The translations under genes and the position numbers were made by a program. This document shows, in pieces, positions 9,032-18,014 of a DNA stretch of 64,000 bases (the stretch's first letter is position 1; the number at the start of each line of letters is the position of its first letter). The notes beneath the pieces are model-generated. The model worked only from the letters and a program-made list of their open reading frames with translations. It did not search any database and was not told where the DNA came from. Source of the stretch: DTU018 sp029550685 (GTDB lineage Bacteria; Bacillota; Syntrophomonadia; Syntrophomonadales; Syntrophomonadaceae); contig DAONVO010000001.1 of NCBI GenBank assembly GCA_035412805.1, positions 1-64,000 on the forward strand. The letters are read 5' to 3'.

Positions 9032-9619
9032 TCACCCCAATTCCAGGTTTTGTATTCGACAGCGCTCCGCTGTGATTATGGCATTAATTTGATTAACTGC
9101 GTTTTCAACCTGGTCATTTACAACTAAATAATCATAGTAAACCATCTGCTCCATCTCTTGGGTGCAAGCGGCCAATCTTTCTTCAATGCTCTCCTGACTA
9201 TCTTGGCCCCGCTGACATAGTCTCTTGGCTAAATCCTCAATTGATGGAGGAGACAAGAATATAAAAACCCCTTCGGGCATTTTTTGCTTAACCTGCAAAG
9301 CTCCTTGAATATCTATTTCTAATAAAACATCGCGTCCATTTTTCAGGTGATTCAGAACAAACTCCCGCGGCGTACCATAGTAGTTGGAATACACGGTAGC
9401 CCACTCAAGAAACTGGTCATCTTCTACTCGTTTTAAGAAAGTATCCCGATCGATAAAAAAATAGTGTACGCCGTCTATTTCACCCGGTCGGGGAGGACGA
9501 GTGGTAGCTGATACTGATACCTCAATATCATCCCTACCCTCTAACAAGGATTCACGAACCGTACCCTTACCAACTCCTGAGGGACCAGAAATAACAAATA
9601 ATATGCCCTTCCTGGTCAT
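9032..9619 (-). CDS. gmk: Guanylate kinase
   Basis: Gmk phosphorylates GMP and dGMP to the diphosphates. The 195-residue protein has the P-loop SGPSGVGKGT (about residues 10-19) and the GMP-binding region with TTRPPRPGEIDGVHYFF (about 39-55). A lid region and the C-terminal VVNDQVENAV segment follow. It starts 19 nt after remA, with AGGAAG before the ATG, and is followed by rpoZ, an order conserved across Firmicutes. Confidence 0.96.
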   Translation of the reverse strand: MTRKGILFVISGPSGVGKGTVRESLLEGRDDIEVSVSATTRPPRPGEIDGVHYFFIDRDTFLKRVEDDQFLEWATVYSNYYGTPREFVLNHLKNGRDVLLEIDIQGALQVKQKMPEGVFIFLSPPSIEDLAKRLCQRGQDSQESIEERLAACTQEMEQMVYYDYLVVNDQVENAVNQINAIITAERCRIQNLELG

Positions 9620-9638
9620 ATGAAAACACTTCCTGTGA

Positions 9639-9896
9639 TTAAACTTCTTCGCTGTCTTTGGAGGTTAGCCGATTTGCAACTGTCTCAGGCTGAACAGCCG
9701 ATAAAATTACATGGGCACTATCAGCAATAATCACTGCCCGGGTTCTGCGGCCATATGTGGCATCAATCAGCATTCCTTTTTCCCGTGCCTCCTGAATAAT
9801 CCTTTTAATGGGCGCAGACTCTGGGCTGACAATGGCAACAATCCGGTTAGCGGCAACGATGTTGCCGAACCCAATATTAACTAGTTTAATATCCAT
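9639..9896 (-). CDS. remA: RemA/DUF370 family regulatory protein
   Basis: RemA is a small DNA-binding activator of biofilm matrix genes in Bacillus; in Clostridia its targets are not established. The 85-residue product matches the DUF370 pattern closely: MDIKLVNIGFGNIVAANRIV at the N terminus, SPESAPIKR, and the conserved TYGRRTRAVIIADS segment. It has a strong AGGAGG site and sits between yicC and gmk, exactly as remA does in Bacillus. Since no matrix genes are visible here, I infer a conserved housekeeping position rather than a specific function. Confidence 0.9.
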   Translation of the reverse strand: MDIKLVNIGFGNIVAANRIVAIVSPESAPIKRIIQEAREKGMLIDATYGRRTRAVIIADSAHVILSAVQPETVANRLTSKDSEEV

Positions 9897-9913
9897 GTGG
9901 ACCGGTCCTCCTA

Positions 9914-10792
9914 TTATTCTATATTTTGAAGCTGTTCTCGAATTTTCTCCAGTTCTGCTTTGGCTTCCACCACAATGTGAGCCATCTCATAATCATTGGC
10001 TTTGGATGCTATGGTGTTAATCTCTCTGAACATTTCCTGTACTAGAAAGTCACACTTGCGTCCTATGGCATCCTTTTCCTGTAATAGCTGCCGGAAATGC
10101 TGAATATGGCTTTGCAAGCGAACAATCTCTTCGGTTATGTTTATCCGATCGGCATATAGGGCTGCTTCCTGGTAGATACGATTTTCATCAGGAAGTTCGT
10201 GTCCAAGTAAATCAATGATACGCTGGCGCAGTTTATCGGTATGTTCTTTTAGTACTTGAGGTGATCGCTTTTCTAAAGCATCAACCATATTCTCAAGTAG
10301 ACTGGTACGCTGCAGCATATCTTGGACCAAATACTCACCTTCACGTATGCGCATGGTAACCAAGGATTCCATGGCTTGATTCAATGCAATACTTAAGATC
10401 GGCCAAACTTCCTCAAGATCTTCTACATCTTCTTCCAGGGTAAAAACCTCAGGTAATCTAAACAGGTCAATTACCTTGATTTGCGGTGAAATATTTACTT
10501 CATCTGCTATTTCTTTCAAATACCTATAATACGTGATGGCCAAATCTTTGTCAACCTTGAGATTTCTAGCTTTAGCTTCTGTTTTCTCGATGTTGATAGT
10601 GAATTCCAAGCGCCCTCTGCTGACGTATTTTTTCACCTCATCCTTTATATTGTCTTCCAGGAGGGCATATCTTCTGGCGATACGAATATTAGTATCCAGA
10701 TAGCGATGGTTAACACTGCGAACCTCACAGGAGATCTGATAACCTGATCTGTTAATTTGGGCTTGTCCATAACCTGTCATGCTGTTAGCCAC
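9914..10792 (-). CDS. YicC/YloC family protein (putative endoribonuclease)
   Basis: This 292-residue protein begins with the family signature SMTGYGQ and contains the conserved EVRSVNHRYLD motif. It ends in the DUF1732-type helical region with EADRINITEE-like sequence (YADRINITEEIVRL) and FLVQEMFREINTIASKAND. Members in other bacteria have been linked to RNA cleavage and stationary-phase fitness. The GTG at 10792 is supported by GGAAAGG upstream and by homologue length. It lies between a calcium P-type ATPase gene and remA, the same arrangement as yloB-yloC-remA in Bacillus. Confidence 0.92.
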   Translation of the reverse strand: MANSMTGYGQAQINRSGYQISCEVRSVNHRYLDTNIRIARRYALLEDNIKDEVKKYVSRGRLEFTINIEKTEAKARNLKVDKDLAITYYRYLKEIADEVNISPQIKVIDLFRLPEVFTLEEDVEDLEEVWPILSIALNQAMESLVTMRIREGEYLVQDMLQRTSLLENMVDALEKRSPQVLKEHTDKLRQRIIDLLGHELPDENRIYQEAALYADRINITEEIVRLQSHIQHFRQLLQEKDAIGRKCDFLVQEMFREINTIASKANDYEMAHIVVEAKAELEKIREQLQNIE

Positions 10793-10848
10793 AAAAATCC
10801 GACCTTTCCAACAGCCTTTTTGCGTAAAATGTAATTACCTGGTTCAAT

Positions 10849-13557
10849 CTATGGTTTGCTATGACCCATTTTAACATACAAATTTCTCGAAACCAAAAGA
10901 TTACCAATATAAAGTAGGTACTTCCATATAAATCTCACCCCAGCCATTCCTACGATAATTAACCACTGCCACCAGCTTAGAGCTACAGTTTGAAATATAT
11001 GCTGGAAGAAAGGTATATACAAGACAGCTAAATGCATGGTCAGAGAACAAACGACGGCGCCAATCAGGAATTTATTTTTGAAGAAACCCAATTCAAAGGG
11101 AGAAAAAGTTTCTGACCTGCATTCGAATACGTAAAAGAGCTGGGCAATCACCAAAGTAGTTAGAGCCATACTGCGCGCCAAACTTAACTCATCCATCCCT
11201 TGAACTTTAAAATATACTAAGCCCACACTGAAACTTATTAAGGTAATTACACTGATAAATATTCCTCGGCTAAGAATTATCCAGCCTAACCCTCTGGAGA
11301 ATACCCCTTCATCCACCGGTCTCGGTTTGCGTTGCATTATGCCAGGTTCAGGAGGCTCCAACCCCAAGGCCATAGCCGGCAGACCATCGGTAACCAAATT
11401 CACCCATAATATTTGTATGGGCAGCAATGGCAAAGGCATAGCCAACAGGGAAGCCATAAACATAACCAGCACTTCGCCAATATTGCAGCCTAGCAAGTAG
11501 CGGATAAACTTGCGTATATTGTCGTAAATGGCCCTGCCCTGGTAGACCGCTTTCACAATGGTAGAAAAGTCATCATCAGCTAATATCATGGCCGAAGCTT
11601 CCTTGGTTACCTCAGTTCCGGTTATTCCCATAGAAATACCAATATCGGCAGCTTTAACAGCTGGAGCATCATTTACTCCATCACCAGTCATAGCAACAAC
11701 ATGCCCATATTTTTGCAGTACCTTGACAATACGATTCTTGTGTTGGGGAGTAACCCGAGCAAATACCCGGCTCTGCATAGTTTTCTGAAATAACTGGCGG
11801 TCATCCAGGGCATCTATTTGTGAACCAATCAAGGCTTGGTTATGATCACTCAGTCCTATCTGCTGTCCAATAGCCAGGGCAGTAGCAGGATGATCTCCAG
11901 TAATCATAATCGGTGTTATTCCAGCCTGGCGGCACAAGCGTACTGACTCAGTTACTCCTACTCTCGGAGGGTCAATCATTCCACATACACCCAGAAGGGT
12001 TAGGTTTTTTTCTAATTGATGTTCCGGCAAATTATGGGCCTCCGCCCAATTAATTTCACGATAAGCGAATGCCAATACTCGCAAGGCTTGTTCCGCCCAT
12101 TTATCCTGTAAGGCCAGTAAAGCGCTTTTATCCTGAGTAAAACTTCTCCCCCCTTCCACCTTCTGGCAGAGGGGTAAAATTTGCTCCAGGGCGCCTTTAG
12201 TGAAAACGAAGTATTTATTGCCCTGTTGAACAACAACGCTCATTCTCTTTTTTTCTGAATCAAAGGGGATTTCACGGATACGCTTTAATGAGTTTCGCAG
12301 ACCTGCTTTGTAAGCCATAGCCCGCAGGGCTATTTCCGTGGGATCTCCTTCGCTTTCTATCTCACCTTTCTCTTGGGTTAACTGGGAATTGTTACAATTC
12401 CAAGCAACTTCCAGTATGCGTTTTAGAGTGGAATCCTGGAGTGGATTCACCTCTTGTTGGTTGTTCCCTATAAAGGTTCCTTTCACCTGGTGACCATCTT
12501 CGCTGCTGATCATCAGATGGTGTTTTAAAGTAGCCAGTCTTACTACCGTCATCTTATTTTGAGTAAGAGTACCTGTTTTATCTGAACAAATTGCCGTTGT
12601 GCAACCCAAGGTTTCTACCGCTGGTAATTTGCGCACTATAGCGTTATGAGCCGCCATACGCTGTACACCTATAGCAAGCACTACGGTTACAATAGCAGGC
12701 AGACCTTCAGGGATTGCAGCCACCGCCAAACTGATGCCCGCCATAAACATAGTCATAACCGGTTCTCCGCGCAAAATACCCATAACTGTTACTAAAGCAC
12801 ATACCCCTAAGCAGATAACGATTAGCGTTTTACCCAACTGATCCAATTTACGCTGTAAAGGGGTCATAACCTGTTCCGTATTCTTAATAAGGGCCGCGAT
12901 TCTTCCCATTTCAGTATGCATACCTGTTTCCACTACCACTGCCAAACCGCGTCCTCTGGTAACGGATGTTCCCATGAATCCTAAATTAAAGCGCTCTGCC
13001 AAAGGAGTCTCCCCGACTATAGGTTGGCTGTTTTTTTCTACCGGAACTGATTCGCCGGTAAGAGCAGCTTCTTCTACCTCCAGGCTATGAGTTTCCAAAA
13101 AACGAACATCTGCAGGAATTTTGTCCCCGGCCTCAACCCAAACAATGTCACCAGGTACTAATTCAGAAGCAGCTACAGATTGTTTTCGTCCCGCCCTTAT
13201 TACTACAGCATGGGGAGACGCCATCTTTTTTATGGCTTCCAAGCTTTTCTCAGCCCGGTATTCCTGAATAAACCCCAATACGGCATTTATTATTACAATT
13301 GCCAATATGGTTATAGCATCAGCCATAGCGCCAATAGCTCCGGATATAACCGTAGCTGCCAGTAGTACCAGCACCATAGTTTCAGTAAATTGACGCAGAA
13401 ACATTAACCAGGGTTTACTATTTTCCTCTGTATCAAGGACATTTGGATACTCTTTTTGTCTTTCTGCTACTTCTGTTAAATTTAACCCTGATATACGGGT
13501 TCCCAGTGACTGAAGTATCTCTGCCTGCTCCTGTTGATACCACGGCTTTGCCTTCAT
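10849..13557 (-). CDS. Calcium-translocating P-type ATPase (SERCA-like)
   Basis: This is a P2A-type cation pump of about 902 residues. Numbered from the TTG at 13590, it has the actuator-domain TGES (178-181), membrane helix 4 IPEGLPA (293-299), the phosphorylated Asp in SDKTGT (D337), the hinge TGDGVNDAPA, and in helices 5-6 the NIGE and NLVTDGLPA motifs. These carry calcium-ligand residues equivalent to SERCA Asn768, Glu771 and Asp800, so I call calcium rather than another cation. The ATG at 13557 has GGAGG at 8 nt and is preferred over the TTG. It corresponds in position to Bacillus yloB. Confidence 0.93.
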   Translation of the reverse strand: MKAKPWYQQEQAEILQSLGTRISGLNLTEVAERQKEYPNVLDTEENSKPWLMFLRQFTETMVLVLLAATVISGAIGAMADAITILAIVIINAVLGFIQEYRAEKSLEAIKKMASPHAVVIRAGRKQSVAASELVPGDIVWVEAGDKIPADVRFLETHSLEVEEAALTGESVPVEKNSQPIVGETPLAERFNLGFMGTSVTRGRGLAVVVETGMHTEMGRIAALIKNTEQVMTPLQRKLDQLGKTLIVICLGVCALVTVMGILRGEPVMTMFMAGISLAVAAIPEGLPAIVTVVLAIGVQRMAAHNAIVRKLPAVETLGCTTAICSDKTGTLTQNKMTVVRLATLKHHLMISSEDGHQVKGTFIGNNQQEVNPLQDSTLKRILEVAWNCNNSQLTQEKGEIESEGDPTEIALRAMAYKAGLRNSLKRIREIPFDSEKKRMSVVVQQGNKYFVFTKGALEQILPLCQKVEGGRSFTQDKSALLALQDKWAEQALRVLAFAYREINWAEAHNLPEHQLEKNLTLLGVCGMIDPPRVGVTESVRLCRQAGITPIMITGDHPATALAIGQQIGLSDHNQALIGSQIDALDDRQLFQKTMQSRVFARVTPQHKNRIVKVLQKYGHVVAMTGDGVNDAPAVKAADIGISMGITGTEVTKEASAMILADDDFSTIVKAVYQGRAIYDNIRKFIRYLLGCNIGEVLVMFMASLLAMPLPLLPIQILWVNLVTDGLPAMALGLEPPEPGIMQRKPRPVDEGVFSRGLGWIILSRGIFISVITLISFSVGLVYFKVQGMDELSLARSMALTTLVIAQLFYVFECRSETFSPFELGFFKNKFLIGAVVCSLTMHLAVLYIPFFQHIFQTVALSWWQWLIIVGMAGVRFIWKYLLYIGNLLVSRNLYVKMGHSKP

Positions 13558-13671
13558 GCCTTTTGCCTCCGCTGTTGTCTTTTTGACCAATCATATTCAA
13601 GGTAAATGCCGAAAAGAACTGAACTGCGGCAGGCAGAGTTGTTAACTATTTCCTACCCGTATAATAAAAAG

Positions 13672-13694
13672 AAAAACCTCCCTATGAAGGGAGG
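13672..13694 (-). terminator. Rho-independent terminator after the UDG-like gene
   Basis: CCTCCC (13677-13682) pairs with GGGAGG (13689-13694). On the minus strand it is followed by TTTTTCTTTTT. It lies 16 nt after the stop of the upstream gene and separates it from the calcium pump. Confidence 0.9.
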
Positions 13695-13710
13695 CTGGCT
13701 TTAGTGAAGC

Positions 13711-14334
13711 TTACAAGTGCATTTTTATCTGCTGGCAATCCAGCAAGGAAAACTGCGATTCATCCACCGAAGGAATAAACATGTGTCCTTGATATGGGTA
13801 ACATTTGTTAATCTCCGATGTATCGAAAAAGCCACAGGCTTTTAGTACATATTCTGCAACCCGTTGTCCAAAGAGAATAATATAGGTTGGATTTAATATC
13901 GAAATCTCTTCCATAAGGAACGGCAAGCAGGCAATGATACTGTCACTGTCCGGGTGAATAGGAATCCCCTCACATACCTTTTCATTTAACAGGCACCGGT
14001 ATTCTTTGTCTAATAGTTTCCTGTTGCTGTAACAAATTATATTGCTTTGCAGTGTACATGCTTTGGGTTGACAACGAACCAGATAAGTATGGTATAGCCT
14101 TTCAAACCCTAAACCATTTTTTATCAGATTACGCAATTCGATCATGCGATTCATATCCCGGGAATAATAGTTGTCAGATTCTAATACCATTAATATGTCA
14201 GGTTCCAGATCCCCTTTGCCCAAAGAAGGTTTGCGAATACAACGAGTTATAGCACCGCAACGTTGGCAGTTGGAAATACGATCTTCCATATTAATTATCC
14301 GTCGAATAACTAATTCTCTGTTTCTATTTGACAT
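13711..14334 (-). CDS. Divergent uracil-DNA glycosylase superfamily-like protein with Fe-S cysteines
   Basis: The 207-residue product has the outline of family 4/5 uracil-DNA glycosylases. From the proposed start there is a C23-x2-C26 pair, a segment in which the usual catalytic GEAPG is replaced by LESD (about 51-54), a VRCQP motif with C88, C136 in CLPFLMEEI, and YIILFGQRVAEYVL, which resembles the family's late beta-helix unit. The cysteine set could hold a 4Fe-4S cluster. The active-site region and the terminal HPS motif are not conserved (IPS is seen), and about 30 extra residues separate C88 and C136. Glycosylase activity is therefore doubtful. The frame is open upstream to 14364, but the ATG at 14334 has GGGGG at 7 nt. 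It is flanked by terminators and looks monocistronic. Confidence 0.6.
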   Translation of the reverse strand: MSNRNRELVIRRIINMEDRISNCQRCGAITRCIRKPSLGKGDLEPDILMVLESDNYYSRDMNRMIELRNLIKNGLGFERLYHTYLVRCQPKACTLQSNIICYSNRKLLDKEYRCLLNEKVCEGIPIHPDSDSIIACLPFLMEEISILNPTYIILFGQRVAEYVLKACGFFDTSEINKCYPYQGHMFIPSVDESQFSLLDCQQIKMHL

Positions 14335-14424
14335 AATAATCCCCCGCCCCACACCATGAAACATAATTTACTGTTATTGCCATATCTTCGACATATGATA
14401 GGGATTCCCTGCCTTGCTATAATT

Positions 14425-14452
14425 ATAAACAACCGTCTTACGACGGTTGTTT
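14425..14452 (-). terminator. Hairpin terminator overlapping the end of the 139-residue gene
   Basis: AAACAACCGTC (14427-14437) is complementary to GACGGTTGTTT (14442-14452), an 11-bp stem with a 4-nt loop. The stop codon of the upstream gene (14438-14440) is in the loop. The tail on the minus strand is AT-rich but not a clean T-run. Confidence 0.65.
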
Positions 14453-14857
14453 ACTTTTCATCTTATACAAATACTCACGGGTACGACTGTTGACTCCCCA
14501 GGTAGCATCTCCCAGCTTGCTACAGATGTAGGTCCTCATATTATCGTCTATGTCAGGATCATGTTGATCAAACAACAAAAAGAAAGCTCGTAAAATATCC
14601 ACCATATTAGCAAATATCCGTTCTACGGGAGCTTCTTTTAATAGAGCATCCTTCTTGCCATAATAGTAAATCAATCTGCGCAATACCCAAGCAATCTCTG
14701 CATTGGTCCAAAGACGCTTATCAATAATCTGATCTAATAATGCCTCAGGACCAATTTCGTTTTCAGTCTTCTGAAGTTCTTCCCAAGCCTTGCTGGTAAA
14801 TATTGTATGATCCAGACCAAAATATTCGCTAATTTTATTCAGATCCCGTTCTTCCAT
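14438..14857 (-). CDS. Hypothetical protein, 139 residues
   Basis: I do not recognise this family. The product is soluble, acidic and predicted mostly alpha-helical, with no signal peptide or membrane segment. A short LRRLIYYYGKKDALL segment lies in the middle. The ATG has a strong AGGAGG site. It starts 9 nt after the LysM/NlpC-P60 gene and probably shares its transcript, which gives only weak functional context. A hairpin overlaps its stop codon. Confidence 0.7.
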   Translation of the reverse strand: MEERDLNKISEYFGLDHTIFTSKAWEELQKTENEIGPEALLDQIIDKRLWTNAEIAWVLRRLIYYYGKKDALLKEAPVERIFANMVDILRAFFLLFDQHDPDIDDNMRTYICSKLGDATWGVNSRTREYLYKMKSKQPS

Positions 14858-14866
14858 TCCATCCTC

Positions 14867-15691
14867 CTAGCGTAATATCCTCCGTGCCCCTGCATAGTAA
14901 CGGGCATAATATCCTTCCGATAAGGAGGAATATATCACGCCCCCGTTCCGTGGAGAACTGGAATGAATAAACGTGTTATTGCCTGCATAAATGCCGACAT
15001 GATCGATTTGTCCGCCTCCGCAACGAAAATAAACTAAATCACCAAGCAATAGTTGATCCTTGGATACCTCAACTCCAACTGTAGCCTGCTCCGCTGCGGT
15101 ACGCGGCAGTTTTATTCCCACCTGACCGAATATGTATTTGGCAAATCCTGAGCAATCAAAGCCACCGGGATTTTGTCCACCATAACGATAAGGAGTTCCC
15201 AGGTGTTTAGCGGCCAATTCCAGTAATCTTACGGCTTCTGCAGAAGCGCCCGAGCGAGAGGGAGATATTTGATTAGGGACCACCAATATGGTACCAGGAT
15301 TCAGAATATCGCTATCAAGCTGGTTCATTTCCATTATTTCTTCTAATGTGATTCCATGTCGAACGGCAATACTCCACAGACTATCCCCAGCCTGTACTAT
15401 GTATATGGTTTCCGTTTGGGTAGCGGTGGTGTCACTGCTGTTGGCAGTATTTTGGTCAGATATGGTTTCCTGTTCTTCTCCCAATAAAATCTCCTGTCCT
15501 ATGTACAACTTATCATCGCTTAGTTTATTAATAGTCATCAAATATTCTACACTGACACCATTATGGTGAGCTATCTGCCACAGAGTATCTCCTTCCTGCA
15601 CTGTGTAGACTTCTGGATTAGCAGCAGCTGTACCCACAATAACTAGCACGAATAAGCAACTTATTATTAGACATCTGGTAATGATCTTCAT
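14867..15691 (-). CDS. Secreted LysM/NlpC-P60 cell-wall endopeptidase
   Basis: The 274-residue product begins with a signal peptide (residues 1-24, hydrophobic core followed by AAAN). Two LysM peptidoglycan-binding repeats follow at about 28-71 and 96-139, joined by a Ser/Thr/Gln-rich linker. The C-terminal NlpC/P60 domain (about 152-274) shows the catalytic cysteine C180 in GGFDCSGF, histidine H231 in IDHVGIY, and H243 in FIHSSS. The architecture is that of D,L-endopeptidases that cut the peptide stem of peptidoglycan outside the cell. It could act in vegetative growth or in spore or germination wall remodelling; nothing here decides between them. Confidence 0.9.
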   Translation of the reverse strand: MKIITRCLIISCLFVLVIVGTAAANPEVYTVQEGDTLWQIAHHNGVSVEYLMTINKLSDDKLYIGQEILLGEEQETISDQNTANSSDTTATQTETIYIVQAGDSLWSIAVRHGITLEEIMEMNQLDSDILNPGTILVVPNQISPSRSGASAEAVRLLELAAKHLGTPYRYGGQNPGGFDCSGFAKYIFGQVGIKLPRTAAEQATVGVEVSKDQLLLGDLVYFRCGGGQIDHVGIYAGNNTFIHSSSPRNGGVIYSSLSEGYYARYYAGARRILR

Positions 15692-15777
15692 AGGCTACCT
15701 ACCTTTCGTCTATCTACACTCCAGGTAACATTCTACAAAGGTAGTATAAAGTCCTGCCTGAGTAAGGAAAGTTTCTA

Positions 15778-16629
15778 CTATGACGGTATATTTTTCTTAT
15801 GATGGTAGGAGTACAACTGTCTGTATCTCTCCAAGTCTATTCCTGTGCACCCAAGACGGCAACGACTTTCATCACTATCAGTACCATGAAAATCTGATCC
15901 TCCCGTTACCAGAAGGTGGTAATGTTGACAAAGATGCAAATATTCTGCTACCTGTTCCAGAGTATGGTCTGGATAGTATACTTCCAGACCGGCAACCCCA
16001 AGATTAATTGCCTCCTGAATCAGCTCACGGTTACGCAGTAATCCTGGATGAGCTAAAACGGGAACGCCACCAGCATTTTTTATAAGCTGGATAGCCTCCT
16101 GGGGAAGAAACTTGTAGCGCGGCACATAAGCAGGCTTTCCTTTGCCAATATATTTTTCAAAAGCTTCCTTAATCGAAAATACGTAACCTTTTTCTGTTAG
16201 AGCTTGCGCCACATGAGGACGGCCAATCAGATCACCTCTGGCTAATTTTTCGACATGATCAAAGGAAATGGCTAAGCCCATACTTTTTAAGCGATATACC
16301 ATTTTCCTGGCTCGTTCCAATCGTGCTTCTCTTATCTCTTCTAGCTTATTCAATAACCGGTTATCATGGTGATCAATGTAGTATCCAAGAATATGAACCT
16401 CGGTTTCATCAACCTCTGTATTCATTTCAATTCCAGGAATGAATTCCAAGGTCAACCCATGATCAACCCGGTATTTTTGTGCTGCTTCAATTCCACTTAT
16501 AGTATCATGGTCAGTTAAAGCAATGCCGGCAAGACCAATTTCCTGCGCTCTTAATAACACTTCTTCCGGAGTTAACAAACCATCGGAAGCGGTTGAATGA
16601 ACATGCAAGTCATACATATAATTCACCAT
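15778..16629 (-). CDS. PHP-domain metal-dependent phosphoesterase (TrpH/YciV type)
   Basis: This 283-residue protein has the PHP metal-binding motifs DLHVHSTASDG (residues 7-17) and LTDHDT (about 38-43), a middle motif VLAHPGLL and a C-terminal TGGSDFHG. These match the family of nucleoside 3',5'-bisphosphate phosphatases and oligoribonucleases related to E. coli RnmAM (YciV/TrpH). The exact substrate cannot be read from sequence. The start follows the stop of the dipeptidase gene without a gap, so the two are probably translationally coupled. Confidence 0.87.
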   Translation of the reverse strand: MVNYMYDLHVHSTASDGLLTPEEVLLRAQEIGLAGIALTDHDTISGIEAAQKYRVDHGLTLEFIPGIEMNTEVDETEVHILGYYIDHHDNRLLNKLEEIREARLERARKMVYRLKSMGLAISFDHVEKLARGDLIGRPHVAQALTEKGYVFSIKEAFEKYIGKGKPAYVPRYKFLPQEAIQLIKNAGGVPVLAHPGLLRNRELIQEAINLGVAGLEVYYPDHTLEQVAEYLHLCQHYHLLVTGGSDFHGTDSDESRCRLGCTGIDLERYRQLYSYHHKKNIPS

Positions 16630-17553
16630 TTACTTCAATATTTGCTTAATAACTCTTTCAACGTTCTTACTGAAAATCATTTCTATTTCCTGACGGGTAA
16701 ATCCCCTTTGCTCAAGAAATAACTCCAACTGAATATAACCGTCTACCCCGGGGAGAATCACTTGGTCAGCCCCGTCAAAATCTGAACCCAAAGCCACATT
16801 TTTAACCCCGATCAATTCGCTGATATATACGATATGATCGATAAAATCGTCCAAATTAGGTTTGGGCGAGGCTTTTACAAAATCACTGACCTGATTCAAG
16901 CCGATTACCCCTCCATTTTTTGCCAAAGTTTTTAGCTGGTTATCATCCAGATTGCGAGGATGGTCACACAAGTTACGAACATTGGCATGGGTTACCAATA
17001 CCGGTCCCTGGTATTCGTCGATAGCCTGGTAAAAACCCATTGGAGCTATATGGGAAAGATCCAGTAACATGCCTAGTCTTCTCATTTCACGTACCATTTT
17101 TCTGCCTGCCCGGCTTAAGCCACCAGCATTTTCTCCTTCTTTGACCCCATCGGCAAGGAGATTGCGATCATTCCATGTTAATCCCACACTGCGCAAACCT
17201 AAACGGTACAGTATTCTTAAGAATTCCAGATCCGTACCGAGGCATTCCCCTCCTTCCAAATGCAGCAGAGCTGCTAGCCGGTTATTATCTGGCTTATAGT
17301 CTTCCATATATAAAAGAGGGTACACTAATTGGGAATACTGCTCAATTTCTTGATAAAATTTATCGATCTGTTGGAATACTCCTTTTAAAGCAGCACTTTG
17401 TTCAGCTGGATATACAAACAAAGAAAATACTTGCAGTGCCAAGCCTGCTTCTTGGGCTCTGGCCAGATCAAAATGCCCCTGGTTCTGATACAGGCTTTCT
17501 CCAGTCTCGGTCAACCTGGCTATCGTGTCACAGTGTAAATCGATAATTTTCAT
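16630..17553 (-). CDS. Membrane dipeptidase family (M19) zinc peptidase
   Basis: The 307-residue product is an amidohydrolase-fold dipeptidase of family M19. Visible metal- and substrate-binding motifs are DLHCDT (5-10), the Glu in HLEGGECL (about 119-126), LLDLSHI (about 193-199), VTHANVRNLCDHPRNLDD and LGSDFDGAD. There is no signal peptide, so it is probably cytoplasmic as in many Firmicutes. It may hydrolyse dipeptides or beta-lactam-like bonds. AGGAGG lies 6 nt before the ATG. It is separated from spoVS by a terminator and precedes the PHP gene. Confidence 0.9.
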   Translation of the reverse strand: MKIIDLHCDTIARLTETGESLYQNQGHFDLARAQEAGLALQVFSLFVYPAEQSAALKGVFQQIDKFYQEIEQYSQLVYPLLYMEDYKPDNNRLAALLHLEGGECLGTDLEFLRILYRLGLRSVGLTWNDRNLLADGVKEGENAGGLSRAGRKMVREMRRLGMLLDLSHIAPMGFYQAIDEYQGPVLVTHANVRNLCDHPRNLDDNQLKTLAKNGGVIGLNQVSDFVKASPKPNLDDFIDHIVYISELIGVKNVALGSDFDGADQVILPGVDGYIQLELFLEQRGFTRQEIEMIFSKNVERVIKQILK

Positions 17554-17572
17554 ATTTACCTCCTGGAAAATT

Positions 17573-17605
17573 AAAAAAACCTGCTTTTCAGCTCAGCAGG
17601 TTTTT
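17573..17605. terminator. Terminator between spoVS and the dipeptidase gene
   Basis: AAAAACCTGCT (17575-17585) pairs with AGCAGGTTTTT (17595-17605), with T-runs on both sides. It most likely ends spoVS transcription on the minus strand. Confidence 0.88.
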
Positions 17606-17638
17606 CATCTATTTTAATAATAATTCGTAATATACTCA

Positions 17639-17899
17639 TTACCTAGGTTCAATAATGAGTTTGATGGCAGTGCGTTCTTCACCATCAATCATAATATCAG
17701 TAAATGCCGGTATACATATCAGGTCCATACCGCTAGGAGCCACAAAACCCCGGGCGATAGCAATCGCTTTAATTGCCTGGTTAATGGCACCTGCTCCGAT
17801 TGCTTGAATCTCTGCTGCACCTTTTTCCCGTAATACCCCAGCCAATGCGCCTGCAACTGAATTTGGACTGGATTTGGCTGAAACCTTTAATACCTCCAT
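17639..17899 (-). CDS. spoVS: Stage V sporulation protein S
   Basis: SpoVS is a small nucleic-acid-binding (Alba-like) protein that affects septation and spore coat assembly in Bacillus. The 86-residue product is a near-textbook member, with MEVLKVSAKSSPNSVAGALAGVLRE-type sequence at the N terminus and QAIKAIAIARGFVAPSGMDL in the middle. It lies directly downstream of ymdB, as in Bacillus, but has its own promoter region with a sigma-H-type element (17956-17980) and its own terminator. The GGGAGGG site precedes the ATG. Confidence 0.95.
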   Translation of the reverse strand: MEVLKVSAKSSPNSVAGALAGVLREKGAAEIQAIGAGAINQAIKAIAIARGFVAPSGMDLICIPAFTDIMIDGEERTAIKLIIEPR

Positions 17900-17955
17900 C
17901 AGTTTAACCCTCCCTCAATTGTGTTCAAAAGATAGGTGCTCTCTTAAAAATGTAT

Positions 17956-17980
17956 ATTCGCATTAGATGGACTAATTCCT
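17956..17980 (-). promoter_or_regulatory. Candidate sigma-H promoter of spoVS
   Basis: On the minus strand AGGA (17980-17977), continuing AGGAATT, is followed after 14 nt by GAAT (17959-17956) in GCGAATAT. Motif identity and spacing agree with the sigma-H consensus (AGGA, then GAAT). The predicted start would be about 45 nt before the spoVS ATG. Bacillus spoVS is known to depend on sigma-H, which supports the call. Confidence 0.6.
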
Positions 17981-18014
17981 TCTTTTTCTAACCATGATAT
18001 GGAAATTTTTCTGT

